64,000 nucleotides of DNA, taken from Streptomyces sp. ISL-1. GTDB taxonomy: Bacteria > Actinomycetota > Actinomycetes > Streptomycetales > Streptomycetaceae. This document shows, one piece after another, positions 16,499 through 25,090 of this stretch; within the stretch, counting starts at the first letter, position 1; each line of letters opens with the position of its first letter. Made by a program: the position numbers and the translations under genes. The notes under the pieces are model-generated. The model did no database searches, was not told where the DNA came from, and worked only from the letters and a program-made list of their open reading frames with translations. Location: NCBI RefSeq assembly GCF_018614585.1, contig NZ_JAGGOI010000006.1, positions 124,001 through 188,000 on the forward strand, read 5' to 3'.

Positions 16499-16690
16499 TC
16501 AGCGGTCGGCGATGTCCTCGCGGAGGCCGTCGGAGAACTCCCACCACGACAGCGGAAGCCAGTCGCCGTTGATAAAGGCATCGACAGTCGCGCCGCGACC
16601 GCGGACAGTGACCGTGGTTCCAGTCGGGTACGTGGTGCCGGACAGGCCAGGTACTGGGACGAGCAGGGTCCCGAGCCGTTGTGCTGCCAT
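16499..16690 (-). CDS. Small hypothetical protein
   Basis: 63 residues from the ATG at 16690, with GGAGGGCAAGGAATA upstream. The sequence has alternating strands (GTLLVPVPGLSG, GTTVTVRGRGATVDAFIN) and a Trp-rich end (GDWLPLSWWEFSD). Composition is unlike shadow frames, which supports a real gene of beta-rich, SH3-like appearance. It is divergent from the formaldehyde dehydrogenase gene. I do not recognise a function. Confidence 0.6.
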   Translation of the reverse strand: MAAQRLGTLLVPVPGLSGTTYPTGTTVTVRGRGATVDAFINGDWLPLSWWEFSDGLREDIADR

Positions 16691-16864
16691 TATTCCTTGC
16701 CCTCCCTTTCCTCATGTCAGTACGACATCAGGGCGGATATTCCTCCCGACATTACCGGGTTGTGTGTCGGCGCAGGCCGGAGAATCATGAGAGATGGGTC
16801 ACGCGGTCGCGGAATGTGGGTGGGGCGGAAATTATACGTGCACCGCCGAGCGAAGGTGGCAGCC

Positions 16865-17998
16865 ATGAAAGCAGTCGTGTACCAGGGACCGTTCACCGTT
16901 GCAGTCGAAGAGGTTGAAAGGCCAAAGATTCAGCATCCGAACGACGTGATCGTACGGGTCACCTCCACCGCGATCTGCGGCTCCGACCTGCACATGTACG
17001 AGGGCCGTACCGCGGCGGAGCCCGGCATAGTCTTCGGCCACGAGAACATGGGAATCATCGAGGAAATCGGCCAGGGCATCACCTCGCTCAAGCAGGGCGA
17101 CCGCGTGGTCATGCCCTTCAATGTCGCCTGCGGGTTCTGCACGAATTGCGTCGAGGGATTCACCGGATTCTGTCTGACCGTCAATCCCGGCTTCGCGGGC
17201 GGCGCTTACGGCTATGTCGCCATGGGGCCCTGGCCGGGCGGCCAGGCAGAATACCTGCGCGTTCCGTACGCCGACTACAACTGCCTGAAACTGCCGCCGG
17301 GAAACGAGCACGAGACCGACTTCATATTGCTCGCCGACATCTTCCCCACCGGCTACCACGGCTGTGAACTCGCCCAGGTCCGCCCGGGCGAGAGTGTCGC
17401 GGTGTACGGCGGCGGGCCGGTCGGGCTCATGGCCGCCTACTCGGCCATGCTGCGCGGCGCGAAGAAGGTGTTCGTCGTGGACCGGGTCCCCGAGCGGCTG
17501 GAGAAGGCCCGGGAGATCGGCGCGCAACCGATCAACTTCGCCGAGGGTGACCCTGTGGAGCAGATCAAGGACCAGACCGAGGGTGTCGGCACGGACAAGG
17601 GCGTGGACGCCGTCGGCTACCAGGCGACGGCGCACAGCACGGGACGCGAGGAACCGGCGATCGTCCTGAACTCACTCGTCGGCACGGTCCGGCCCACCGG
17701 AGCGCTCGGCGTACCCGGCCTCTACGTTCCGTCCGACCCCGGAGGCCCGGACGAGCAGGCCAAGCACGGCATGCTCCTTGTCTCGATCGGCAAGCTCTTC
17801 GAGAAGGGCCTGCGGATGGGCACGGGGCAGTGCAACGTGAAGCGCTACAACCGGCGCCTGCGCGACATGATCATCGAGGGCCGGGCGAGGCCGAGCTTCG
17901 TTGTCTCGCATGAACTGCCCCTGGATCAGGCGCCGTCGGCGTACGAGAAGTTCGACAAGCGGGTCGAGGGCTACACGAAGGTCGTGCTGCACCCGTAG
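16865..17998 (+). CDS. fdhA: Glutathione-independent formaldehyde dehydrogenase (zinc ADH family)
   Basis: 377 residues from the ATG at 16865 (GAAGGTGG upstream); the open frame extends further upstream but is non-coding in character. MDR zinc alcohol dehydrogenase: catalytic zinc residues in ICGSDLHMYEG and FGHENMG, structural zinc lobe CGFCTNCVEGFTGFC, and the extra loop with GFAGGAYGYVAMGPWPGGQA that marks the formaldehyde dismutase / glutathione-independent dehydrogenase group. NAD binding is YGGGPVGLMAAY. The enzyme oxidises formaldehyde to formate with tightly bound NAD. It is convergent with the MEDS/PucR genes, whose sensor family is linked to one-carbon metabolism. Confidence 0.88.
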   Translation: MKAVVYQGPFTVAVEEVERPKIQHPNDVIVRVTSTAICGSDLHMYEGRTAAEPGIVFGHENMGIIEEIGQGITSLKQGDRVVMPFNVACGFCTNCVEGFTGFCLTVNPGFAGGAYGYVAMGPWPGGQAEYLRVPYADYNCLKLPPGNEHETDFILLADIFPTGYHGCELAQVRPGESVAVYGGGPVGLMAAYSAMLRGAKKVFVVDRVPERLEKAREIGAQPINFAEGDPVEQIKDQTEGVGTDKGVDAVGYQATAHSTGREEPAIVLNSLVGTVRPTGALGVPGLYVPSDPGGPDEQAKHGMLLVSIGKLFEKGLRMGTGQCNVKRYNRRLRDMIIEGRARPSFVVSHELPLDQAPSAYEKFDKRVEGYTKVVLHP

Positions 17999-18048
17999 CC
18001 GCCGCGGCAGTTCGCAGGCCCGCGGTTCGCGGTCCCGAGCTGAGCGGT

Positions 18049-18076
18049 CCGCCGGCCGGTCAAGACCGGTCGGCGG
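18049..18076. terminator. Bidirectional stem-loop between convergent genes
   Basis: CCGCCGGCCGGTC (18049-18061) pairs with GACCGGTCGGCGG (18064-18076), with one G-T wobble and a very short loop. It lies between the dehydrogenase stop and the MEDS gene stop and can serve both strands. Confidence 0.6.
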
Positions 18077-18085
18077 CGCGCTGCG

Positions 18086-18790
18086 TCAGACTTCGTCGGC
18101 CGCCCGCGGTTCCAGTACTTCTTCCCGTGGGTCCAGTTCCTCTTCGGGACCCGCGCAGTACGGGTTCTCCACGACCATGCCGCTGAGCCAGACCTTCGGG
18201 TGTGCCTTGACCAGGGGGATGATCAGGTCTCCGCTGAACAGCTCCAGGTCGTACAGGCACATTCCCACCTGGGGACAGGACATGAACCAGCGCGTCGCCT
18301 TCATCTCGTACCGGATCAGATCGTGGATGAAGGCAGGCTGTACGAGAGGCTGCGCCCAGCTCATGTCGGCAGCCAGGCGGGCGAAGGTGCCGTTGCCGGC
18401 CGAGAACGTGCTGTCGGACCAGGCGTGCAGCATGTCCAGCATGTGATCGCCGTCAAAAGTCCCGTCCAGCAGATAACTCTCCTTCGGACCCATGATCTGC
18501 AGGCCGTCGGAGTCCGGGCCGACCGCGGGGGCGTTCGCGGCCAGCACGTCGCGCAGCGCCCGGCCTTCGCCATCCGCGGCCAGAAGCAGACAGCTGTGTC
18601 CCTCGCGCAGGCCGTCCGCGATGAACGGCGTCAACAACTGCTCCCGTTCGGCACGCCCCCGGTACAGGGCGCAGAGATGGTCACCCGGAGCCAGCGGTAC
18701 CCTGCCCACCGAAGCGACTGCCGAAGCGACTGCCGAAGCGACTGCCGAAGCGACGACCGGCACGGGTGTTCGCGCTCTCCGCTCGTCCAT
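18086..18790 (-). CDS. MEDS domain (DcmR-type sensor) protein
   Basis: 234 residues. From about residue 30 it has the MEDS pattern: APGDHLCALYRGRAEREQLL, FIADGLREGHSCLLLAADGE, then a central region with SYLLDGTFDGDHMLDML, MSWAQPL and RWFMSCPQVGMCLYDLELF. MEDS was named after methanogen/methylotroph DcmR sensory domains and is a degenerate RecA/KaiC-like fold predicted to sense one-carbon or hydrocarbon ligands. It lacks a DNA-binding domain and is followed 9 nt upstream by the PucR regulator gene, so the two probably act together. The N-terminus holds four ASAV repeats encoded by a 12-bp tandem array, so its start region may vary between strains. Confidence 0.82.
   Translation of the reverse strand: MDERRARTPVPVVASAVASAVASAVASVGRVPLAPGDHLCALYRGRAEREQLLTPFIADGLREGHSCLLLAADGEGRALRDVLAANAPAVGPDSDGLQIMGPKESYLLDGTFDGDHMLDMLHAWSDSTFSAGNGTFARLAADMSWAQPLVQPAFIHDLIRYEMKATRWFMSCPQVGMCLYDLELFSGDLIIPLVKAHPKVWLSGMVVENPYCAGPEEELDPREEVLEPRAADEV
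18709..18756. repeat. 12-bp tandem repeat inside the MEDS gene
   Basis: CCGAAGCGACTG is repeated perfectly at 18709-18720, 18721-18732 and 18733-18744, with a fourth copy degenerate at its end. On the coding strand it specifies ASAV repeats at the protein N-terminus. The 12-bp period keeps the frame, so copy number can change without breaking the gene. Confidence 0.9.
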
Positions 18791-18799
18791 CTCTCCTCA

Positions 18800-20506
18800 T
18801 CAGGGTGAGCCGCCCAGGACCTTCCACACCCGGGTGGCGACGTGCAGATTCAGTCGGCTGTCCACGTCCGTGATATCGCTGCCACTGACGTCGCGGATGC
18901 GCTGGAGCCGGTAGCGCAGCGTGCTGCGGTGGATTCCCAGGGCGGCGGCCGTCCCGTCGTAGTTGCCGCCGCACTCGAAGTACTGGGAGAGGGTCTGGGC
19001 CAGGTCCGAGTGATGTGCGGCGTCGTAGTCCAGGAGCGGGCCGAGCCATTCACGTACGAACTGGTCGACCTCGCGGTAATCGCCCCCCGGCCCGAGGATC
19101 CGGTAGAGGCCCAGTTCGTCGAAGGCCGTGGTGCCATTGGGGGAGCGTGAGCGCTGGCGGACCTCCAGTGCCCGTAGCGCTTCCTCGAACGAGCGCGGAA
19201 TCTCGCCCGGCACGTCGCAGCGGCCGCCCACGCCGATCGAACCGCTGGGTGAGCCCAGTTCTCGGACCATCGCCTGGTGCAGCGCTTCTGGACGCGGCCG
19301 TCCCTCGGAGACAAGGACGGCCATTCCCGATCGTCCGGCAAGCAATGACCGCATCCGCAGACCTGCGGCCGCACGGCCGACTGCCTGGACGAATGCGTCG
19401 TCGGCCGCCCTGCCCACCCACTGCACAGCGACCAGATAGTGAGGGCCGTGCAGGTCATGGCCGACAGCGGCGGCCCGGGCGTAGGCACTCTCGTCATCGG
19501 TGCCGGTGATCAGATCGTCCACCAGCTCACGGCGCAGCCGCAGCTCGACCTCGGCGATGTTGCGCAGATGGGCCAGTTCCAGGGCGAGCGCGGTGCATGC
19601 GTGGTCGAGGGTGAATTCCTCCTGCCGGCCGGCGCTTCCCGCGGCGTCGATCAGGACCATGGCACCAAGGACCTCGCCACGATGCTGGGCCAAGGCGATG
19701 AGCCGTTCCCCCACCCGTACCGGGAGCGGCCGGCGGGCAGCTTCCTGCAGCAGTTCTTCGTGCTGTGCCGCGTCGGGTTTCGGATACGGATCGGGGCAGT
19801 CCGGCCCCGCCCAGGCCCGGAGATTGCCGAAGCGGTCCTCGATGGCGACGGGGTAGCCGGTGAGCCGGTAGACGGCCGTGGCGATGCCCGCCACACTGCC
19901 GCCGCCCGCCGCGGCCTGGCTGAGTACCTCGTGCACGGAACGCTGGTACTCCAGCTCGGAGATGGTGTTGGCCAGTCGGACGTTCACGGCCGCCCTGTCG
20001 GCGTTGAGCCGCCGCAGCTCCCGCGCATGGTCGCGTTCTCTCCGCCTGGCCGTGGCATTGGCCAGGGCCGCCGCGGTCTGCTGGGCAAGGACATGGATCA
20101 AGAAGAACTCGTCGCCCGTGGGCCGCGACGGCGCGCTGACCACCAGGTAGCCGATGCCGCCGCCCCTCGTGTGCAGGGCGAAGGCCCAGCCCCATTCCCG
20201 GCCCGGCACCGGGATCGGCCCTTCCCGGCCGCGCAGGTGCTGGAGGTGGTCGTCGATTTCGGAGGTGGCATGCGGCCATCCGGCGGGCGTGGGGACGAGG
20301 AGCTCGTCGACGGTGAGGAAGCCCCCCTCGGCCCGGCAGGGGCCGACCGCCGCCACGGAGGTCAGTGCGAGGCGCAGGATGTCACTCTCGTCCCGGCCGT
20401 CGTTCATGATCATGGAGAGCACGAACAGGCTGTAGAGATTGGCCACGTGTTCCTGGCCCCAGGTCTTCCGGCGCGAGCGGTCAGACTTGCCCGAAGTCGC
20501 GGTCAT
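18800..20506 (-). CDS. PucR-family transcriptional regulator with sensory N-terminus
   Basis: 568 residues. The N-terminal part (about 25-180) looks like a GAF-type sensor (NLYSLFVLSMIMNDGRDESD, FFLIHVLAQQTAAALANATA), then a coiled helix and a second sensor-like region. The C-terminus has the PucR helix-turn-helix: LAQTLSQYFECGGNYDGTAA, ALGIHRSTLRYRLQRIRDV. PucR proteins usually activate catabolic or stress genes. It is transcribed towards the MEDS gene with a 9-nt gap (operon) and divergent from the stress operon across about 240 bp, so either could be a target. The ribosome site before the ATG at 20506 is weak. Confidence 0.88.
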   Translation of the reverse strand: MTATSGKSDRSRRKTWGQEHVANLYSLFVLSMIMNDGRDESDILRLALTSVAAVGPCRAEGGFLTVDELLVPTPAGWPHATSEIDDHLQHLRGREGPIPVPGREWGWAFALHTRGGGIGYLVVSAPSRPTGDEFFLIHVLAQQTAAALANATARRRERDHARELRRLNADRAAVNVRLANTISELEYQRSVHEVLSQAAAGGGSVAGIATAVYRLTGYPVAIEDRFGNLRAWAGPDCPDPYPKPDAAQHEELLQEAARRPLPVRVGERLIALAQHRGEVLGAMVLIDAAGSAGRQEEFTLDHACTALALELAHLRNIAEVELRLRRELVDDLITGTDDESAYARAAAVGHDLHGPHYLVAVQWVGRAADDAFVQAVGRAAAGLRMRSLLAGRSGMAVLVSEGRPRPEALHQAMVRELGSPSGSIGVGGRCDVPGEIPRSFEEALRALEVRQRSRSPNGTTAFDELGLYRILGPGGDYREVDQFVREWLGPLLDYDAAHHSDLAQTLSQYFECGGNYDGTAAALGIHRSTLRYRLQRIRDVSGSDITDVDSRLNLHVATRVWKVLGGSP

Positions 20507-20560
20507 GGTGAAGATCCGGGCCCTTTCCTGGAGAACCGTCCCTCAAAGCACCCAGGCTAC

Positions 20561-20620
20561 TGACTTATGCGCAGCTTGCCCTGATTTATATGCCTCGAGT
20601 GCCTGTACTGACAGGTCGAG
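20561..20620 (+). promoter_or_regulatory. Candidate promoter with overlapping palindromic operator
   Basis: TGACTT (20561-20566) and TTTATA (20585-20590) are spaced 18 nt. Immediately downstream, where transcription would start, lies an imperfect palindrome: CTCGA at 20594-20598 mirrored by TCGAG at 20616-20620, and CCTGT (20602-20606) mirrored by ACAGG (20611-20615). The left half resembles the HspR half-site CTTGAGT but the right half does not fit. It precedes the YflT-dnaK operon. Confidence 0.45.
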
Positions 20621-20695
20621 AGTCCGTGCGGATTTGGGCCCCGCAGGGCAGGCTGCGCAGCGCCCCCGGTCGGGACGCTGGAAACAGTCATCGTG

Positions 20696-20719
20696 AACCA
20701 GTGGCGCAACCAGTGGCGC
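20696..20719. repeat. 12-bp direct repeat, two copies
   Basis: AACCAGTGGCGC occurs twice head to tail (20696-20707 and 20708-20719), about 25 nt before the first gene of the stress operon. It lies in the expected leader, between the palindrome and the ribosome site. Confidence 0.8.
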
Positions 20720-20744
20720 TCGGCGCCGTCCGGAGGAGACGGAT

Positions 20745-21233
20745 ATGGACGAGCGGAATCGTCGGACCATCGCCACGTACGCCACGTACGCGGAGGCGGA
20801 ACGCGCGGTCGACTACCTCTCCGATCAGGGGTTTCCCGTCGAACGGGTTGCCGTAATCGGTCGCGACCTGCAACTTGTCGAACAGGTGGTCGGCCGCCTC
20901 AACTATGGCAAGGCGGCGCTGAGCGGCGCTGCGTCCGGTGCGCTCCCCGGCGTCCTGATCGGCTGGCTCTTCGGACTGTTCAACTGGCTGAACCCGGTGC
21001 TGTCGGCCCTGCTCCTTGCGCTCTATGGGCTGATCTTCGGTGCCGTGGTCGGCGCACTGCTCGGGTTGATCATGTACGCGATGCAGCGTGGGCGTCGCGA
21101 CTTCACGTCTGTCAGTGCGATGCAGCCCAGCCGCTACGAGGTTGTCGTCGACGTCGAGGTGGCCGATCGCGCCGCCGCGCTGTTCGACCAGCTCGGGAGC
21201 AGGGAGGCCGGTAAGACCGCCGCCGATGGGTGA
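20745..21233 (+). CDS. YflT-like general stress protein, membrane glycine-zipper type
   Basis: 162 residues; CGGAGGAGACGG precedes the ATG. The N-terminus (IATYATYAEAERAVDYLSDQ, GFPVERVAVIGRDLQLVEQV) matches the heat-induced YflT / general stress protein 17M domain. A central Gly/Ala-rich hydrophobic block (GAASGALPGVLIGWLFGLF to AVVGALLGLIMYAM) forms one or two membrane hairpins. The C-terminus returns to a ferredoxin-like strand pattern (RYEVVVDVEVADRAAALFDQ). It is first in the stress operon, 57 nt before dnaK. Molecular role unknown. Confidence 0.8.
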   Translation: MDERNRRTIATYATYAEAERAVDYLSDQGFPVERVAVIGRDLQLVEQVVGRLNYGKAALSGAASGALPGVLIGWLFGLFNWLNPVLSALLLALYGLIFGAVVGALLGLIMYAMQRGRRDFTSVSAMQPSRYEVVVDVEVADRAAALFDQLGSREAGKTAADG

Positions 21234-21290
21234 AAACCCTGGACATTCGGCGCTTGAAAGCGTCCGCGGGCTTCGATGAGGGAGTACTTC

Positions 21291-23183
21291 ATGGCTAAGG
21301 CAGTCGGAATCGACCTCGGAACCACAAACTCGGTGATCGCCGCCTGGGAGGGCGGGGAGGCGACGGTTCTGCCCAACTCCGAGGGCAGCCGCACGACCCC
21401 TTCGGTCGTCGCGTTCACGGACACCGGTGAACGGCTTGTCGGCCAGTTGGCCCGCCGTCAGGCGATTCTCAACCCCAAGGGCACCATTTACTCGGCCAAG
21501 CGCTTCATAGGCCGCCGTTACGACGAGATCTCCGACGAGGCAAAGGCCGTCGGCTTCGATGTCGTCCCCGACGAACACGGCAATGCGCGCTTCAAGGTGC
21601 GCGACAAGCTGTACGCGCCGGAGGAGATCAGCGCCCTGGTGCTGCGCAAGCTCGCCGACGACGCCGGGAAGCAACTGGGCGAGCGGGTGACGGAGGCGGT
21701 CATCACCGTGCCCGCCTACTTCAACGACGCCCAGCGCACGGCGACGAAGGACGCCGGAAAGATCGCGGGCCTGGAAGTGCTGCGCATCATCAACGAGCCG
21801 ACCGCGGCCGCGCTCGCCTATGGAATGGACAAGAAGGGGCACGAGACCGTGCTCGTGTTCGACCTGGGCGGCGGCACCTTCGACGTGAGCATCCTCGACG
21901 TCGGCGACGGCGTGGTCGAGGTACGGTCCACCGCCGGCGACAGCCATCTGGGCGGCGACGATTTGGACCGGCGCCTGGTGGACCACCTCGCGGACAAGTT
22001 CCAGCAGGAGAACGGCATCGACCTGCGCAAGGACCCGCAGGCCCTGCAGCGCCTGTTCGAGGCTGCCGAGAAGGCCAAGACCGAACTGAGCTCCGTCACC
22101 CAGACACAGGTGAGCCTGCCGTTCATCACTGCCGACGCCGCCGGTCCGAAGCACCTGACCGAGACCGTCATGCGGTCCACGTTCGAGCAGATCACCGCGG
22201 ACCTGGTCGAGCGGACCATGGAACCGGTCAAGCAGGCGATGGCCGACGCCAAGATCAGTGAGAGCGACATCGACGAGGTCATCCTCGTGGGCGGCTCCAC
22301 GCGTATCCCCGCCGTCCAGAGCCTGGTCCGCCGGCTGACCGGCGGCAAGGACCCGAACATGAGCGTCAACCCCGACGAGGTCGTGGCCATGGGCGCCGCG
22401 ATTCAGGCGGGCGTGCTCAAGGGTGAGGTCAAGGACGTCCTGCTGCTCGACGTGATTCCGCTGTCGCTGGGAGTGGAGACCCGCGGCGGTGTCATGACCA
22501 AGATCATTGAGCGGAACACCACCATTCCGGTCCGCCGCACGGAGACCTTCTCCACAGCCGAGGACAACCAGGGAGCTGTCGACGTCGTGGTCCTGCAGGG
22601 CGAGCGCGAGCGCGCGGCGGACAACCGCGTCCTCGGGCGCTTCCAGCTCAAGGACATCCGGCCCGCGCCCCGCGGCGAGCCGCAGATCGAGGTCACGTTC
22701 GACGTCGACGCCAACGGCATCCTGAACGTCACCGCACGCGACAAGGACACCGGTGCCGAGCAGGGCATCACCATCAGCGAGGGATCCAACCTCGACCAGA
22801 GCGAGGTCGAGCGGATGATCGAGGAGGCCGAGCGCAACCGCGGCGAGGACAAGGCGCTGCGCGAGGTCGTGGACGCCCGCAATGAGCTGGACGCCGTGGC
22901 CTATCAGGTGGAACGCCGGCTGAGCGAGCTGGGCGACAGCGCACCGGCGCATGAGAAGTCACGGGCCGAGATGCTCATCACCGAAGCGCGGGAGGCCGTC
23001 AAGGAGGAAGCGCCGCTGGACAAGGTCAGGTCCCTGGCCTCCGAGCTGCAGCAGGTCTACGCCGGGCTTGCTTCGCATCAGGCGCGTGCCGGGGCGACCG
23101 AGCAGAACCAGGAGGGTGCGGCAGCGGGTGCGGCGAGCGGATCCGACGAAGACGTGATCGACGCCGAATTCGACAAGAGTTGA
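21291..23183 (+). CDS. dnaK: Chaperone protein DnaK (Hsp70)
   Basis: 630 residues from the ATG at 21291, with GAGGGAG 7 nt upstream; the frame opens five codons earlier. ATP-dependent Hsp70 that binds unfolded segments, with GrpE and DnaJ as partners. Signatures: [38 protein letters not shown], and the substrate domain with [20 protein letters not shown]. The C-terminus ends [12 protein letters not shown], close to the usual DVVDAE. Complete for the family. Its company (CbpA-type DnaJ, ClpB, thioredoxin, UBP protein) suggests a second, stress-dedicated DnaK system and not the housekeeping one, which normally sits with hspR. Confidence 0.97.
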   Translation: MAKAVGIDLGTTNSVIAAWEGGEATVLPNSEGSRTTPSVVAFTDTGERLVGQLARRQAILNPKGTIYSAKRFIGRRYDEISDEAKAVGFDVVPDEHGNARFKVRDKLYAPEEISALVLRKLADDAGKQLGERVTEAVITVPAYFNDAQRTATKDAGKIAGLEVLRIINEPTAAALAYGMDKKGHETVLVFDLGGGTFDVSILDVGDGVVEVRSTAGDSHLGGDDLDRRLVDHLADKFQQENGIDLRKDPQALQRLFEAAEKAKTELSSVTQTQVSLPFITADAAGPKHLTETVMRSTFEQITADLVERTMEPVKQAMADAKISESDIDEVILVGGSTRIPAVQSLVRRLTGGKDPNMSVNPDEVVAMGAAIQAGVLKGEVKDVLLLDVIPLSLGVETRGGVMTKIIERNTTIPVRRTETFSTAEDNQGAVDVVVLQGERERAADNRVLGRFQLKDIRPAPRGEPQIEVTFDVDANGILNVTARDKDTGAEQGITISEGSNLDQSEVERMIEEAERNRGEDKALREVVDARNELDAVAYQVERRLSELGDSAPAHEKSRAEMLITEAREAVKEEAPLDKVRSLASELQQVYAGLASHQARAGATEQNQEGAAAGAASGSDEDVIDAEFDKS

Positions 23184-23192
23184 TGTGGGGTC

Positions 23193-23708
23193 ATGTCCAC
23201 CGAACAGGAGCCGACGACGCCTCAGGACGAGCTGAGCCAGGTCCCGTCCACGCAGCAGCCGGAGGCGGAGGACCATGCCGCTGCCCTCGACGAACTCCAG
23301 GACCGCTGGCGCCGCGCCCTCGCGGATCTTGACAACCTGCGCAAGCGCCACGCCAAGGAGCTGGTACGGGAACAGGCCGCCGAGCGCGCCCGCACGGCGG
23401 CGGCCTGGCTGCCCATTCTCGACAATCTGGACCTGGCCCTCGCCCACGCCGGATCAGACCCGTCCGCCGTATTGGAGGGCGTCAAAGCCGTACGTGACCA
23501 GGCCATCGATGTGATGCGACGGCTCGGATATCCACGATACGAGGAGACGAGTGTGCCGTTCGACCCGACCAGACACGAGGTCGTCGGCGTCGCCGAAGAC
23601 CCCGATGCCGAGCCGAACACCGTGGTCCAGGTGGTACGCCCCGGCTACGGCGAAGGCGAGAACCAGCTGCGCCCCGCGGCCGTCGTGGTCAGCAAGCGGC
23701 AGGAGTGA
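23193..23708 (+). CDS. grpE: GrpE nucleotide exchange factor
   Basis: 171 residues, 9 nt after dnaK. GrpE releases ADP from DnaK. The long N-terminal helix is visible (LDELQDRWRRALADLDNLRK) followed by AWLPILDNLDLAL, GVKAVRDQAIDVMRRLG, and the beta-domain end HEVVGVAEDPDAEPNTVVQV, VRPGYGEGENQLRPAAVVVS. Size and layout match short actinobacterial GrpE proteins. The N-terminal acidic tail (EQEPTTPQDEL) is low complexity. Confidence 0.93.
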   Translation: MSTEQEPTTPQDELSQVPSTQQPEAEDHAAALDELQDRWRRALADLDNLRKRHAKELVREQAAERARTAAAWLPILDNLDLALAHAGSDPSAVLEGVKAVRDQAIDVMRRLGYPRYEETSVPFDPTRHEVVGVAEDPDAEPNTVVQVVRPGYGEGENQLRPAAVVVSKRQE

Positions 23709-23714
23709 CGCCTC

Positions 23715-24680
23715 ATGGCACGGGACTTCTACGAAGTGCTCGGGGTGCAGCGCGGCGCGAGCCCTGATGAGATTCAGCAGGCATTCCGCAAGCTGGCCCG
23801 CAAATACCACCCCGACATCAGCAAGGACCCGGAGGCCGAGGAGCGCTTCAAGGAGTTGAACGAGGCGTACAGCGTGCTCTCCGACCCCAAGACGCGCCAG
23901 CGCTACGACCGCTTCGGTGAAGACTTCCGGCAGATCCCGGAGGACTACGAGGAGCGGATGGCGGGCGCCGGAGTGGGTGCCCGTGGTGGCAGGTCCGGCT
24001 GGGGGACCGGCGACGGCGGCAGCCGGGTCCGCTTCGTGTCGGACCACGGCGAGGGTTTCGAAGACGCCGGCATCGACTTCGAGGACCTGTTCGGCGGGCT
24101 GTTCGGCCGTGGCGGGGTCAGGAGCGGGCCCCGGGGCCCGATTGCGGGCGCCGATCAGGAGGCCGAGATCCACCTCAGTGTCGAGGAGGCCTACCACGGT
24201 GGCAAGCGCAGCATCACCCTGGCCGGGCCCGGCGGGCAGCGGACCTTCGACGTCGACATCCCCCGCGGGGTGGCCGACGGGCAGCGCATCCGGCTGGCCG
24301 GGCAGGGCGGGCAGGGCAGCGGCGACGCCCCGCCGGGTGATCTGTACCTGCGCGTGAAGATCAAGCCCGACTCGCGATTCCGCCTGGAGGGGCGGGACAT
24401 CCATGTCGTCCTGCCGGTGACGCCCTGGGAGGCGGCGCTCGGAGCAACGGTGCCGGTGCCCACTCCCGGTGGCACCGCCAAGGTGACCGTCCCCGGTGGC
24501 TCCTCCAGCGGCCGCCGACTGCGGCTGCGGGGCGAGGGCATGCCCAACCCCCGTGGTGCCAACGGAGACCTCTACGCCGAGGTCCGCATCATGGTGCCGC
24601 CCAAGCTGACCGACCGGGAGCGTGAGCTCTTCGAGGAGCTGGCCACCGTGTCCACCTTCGACCCGAGGAAGCCAGGATGA
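23715..24680 (+). CDS. DnaJ-like co-chaperone, CbpA type without zinc finger
   Basis: 321 residues, 6 nt after grpE. J domain at 1-70 with the HPD motif (KYHPDIS) that stimulates DnaK ATPase; then a Gly/Arg-rich linker ([33 protein letters not shown]) and two C-terminal substrate-binding beta domains ([43 protein letters not shown]). The Cys-rich zinc repeats of class I DnaJ are absent, so it is a class II/CbpA protein. Its 3' end overlaps the next gene in ATGA, which suggests coupling and fits a CbpM-like partner. Confidence 0.92.
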   Translation: MARDFYEVLGVQRGASPDEIQQAFRKLARKYHPDISKDPEAEERFKELNEAYSVLSDPKTRQRYDRFGEDFRQIPEDYEERMAGAGVGARGGRSGWGTGDGGSRVRFVSDHGEGFEDAGIDFEDLFGGLFGRGGVRSGPRGPIAGADQEAEIHLSVEEAYHGGKRSITLAGPGGQRTFDVDIPRGVADGQRIRLAGQGGQGSGDAPPGDLYLRVKIKPDSRFRLEGRDIHVVLPVTPWEAALGATVPVPTPGGTAKVTVPGGSSSGRRLRLRGEGMPNPRGANGDLYAEVRIMVPPKLTDRERELFEELATVSTFDPRKPG

Positions 24681-25090
24681 CCAACGATCCGCGGCGTGCC
24701 GCTGCCAACGGGCCGGACACCGGGAACCGCCGGACGATGGCGTCTGCCCGGCAGGCCGGTGTCAACGTCGTCGTCCGCAGCTACGCCATGGTGCCGGTCC
24801 ACCGGCTCAGTCTGGACGTCGTCGCCCAGCGTTCGGGCCTCCACCCCGATCTCGTCCGGCGGTTCGTCACCCTTGGCCTCATCGACGCCTCCCGCGGCCC
24901 GGACGGCCGGCTGTGGTTCGAGCCCACAGCTCCCGCAACTCTCGCCCGCATCCAACGTCTACGTGCCGGACTCCCGCTCAACTACGCCTCCCTCGGTCTT
25001 GTGCTCGATCTGCTCGACCGGATCAGCCAGCTGGAGGCCGCCTTGAGGCGCAGTAACGCCGGCTCCAGGAGTGATGAAACGTGGATATGA
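24677..25090 (+). CDS. MerR/CbpM-like chaperone modulator
   Basis: 137 residues, starting inside the dnaJ stop (ATGA overlap). Residues about 40-80 form a MerR-type helix-turn-helix ([40 protein letters not shown]) followed by a helical end ([20 protein letters not shown]). CbpM proteins have this short MerR-like form and restrain CbpA/DnaJ; HspR proteins look similar but bind DNA. Position right after a CbpA-type DnaJ favours CbpM, while DNA binding to the operon's palindrome cannot be excluded. Confidence 0.8.
   Translation: MTNDPRRAAANGPDTGNRRTMASARQAGVNVVVRSYAMVPVHRLSLDVVAQRSGLHPDLVRRFVTLGLIDASRGPDGRLWFEPTAPATLARIQRLRAGLPLNYASLGLVLDLLDRISQLEAALRRSNAGSRSDETWI

Noticed and set aside
18709-18756. 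CRISPR-like array
   Set aside because: The 12-bp units have no spacers and lie in frame inside a gene; it is a simple coding minisatellite.
21234-21290. HspR (HAIR) operator before dnaK
   Set aside because: CGCTTGAAAGCG is present but the consensus CTTGAGT-N7-ACTCAAG is not; no match good enough to list.
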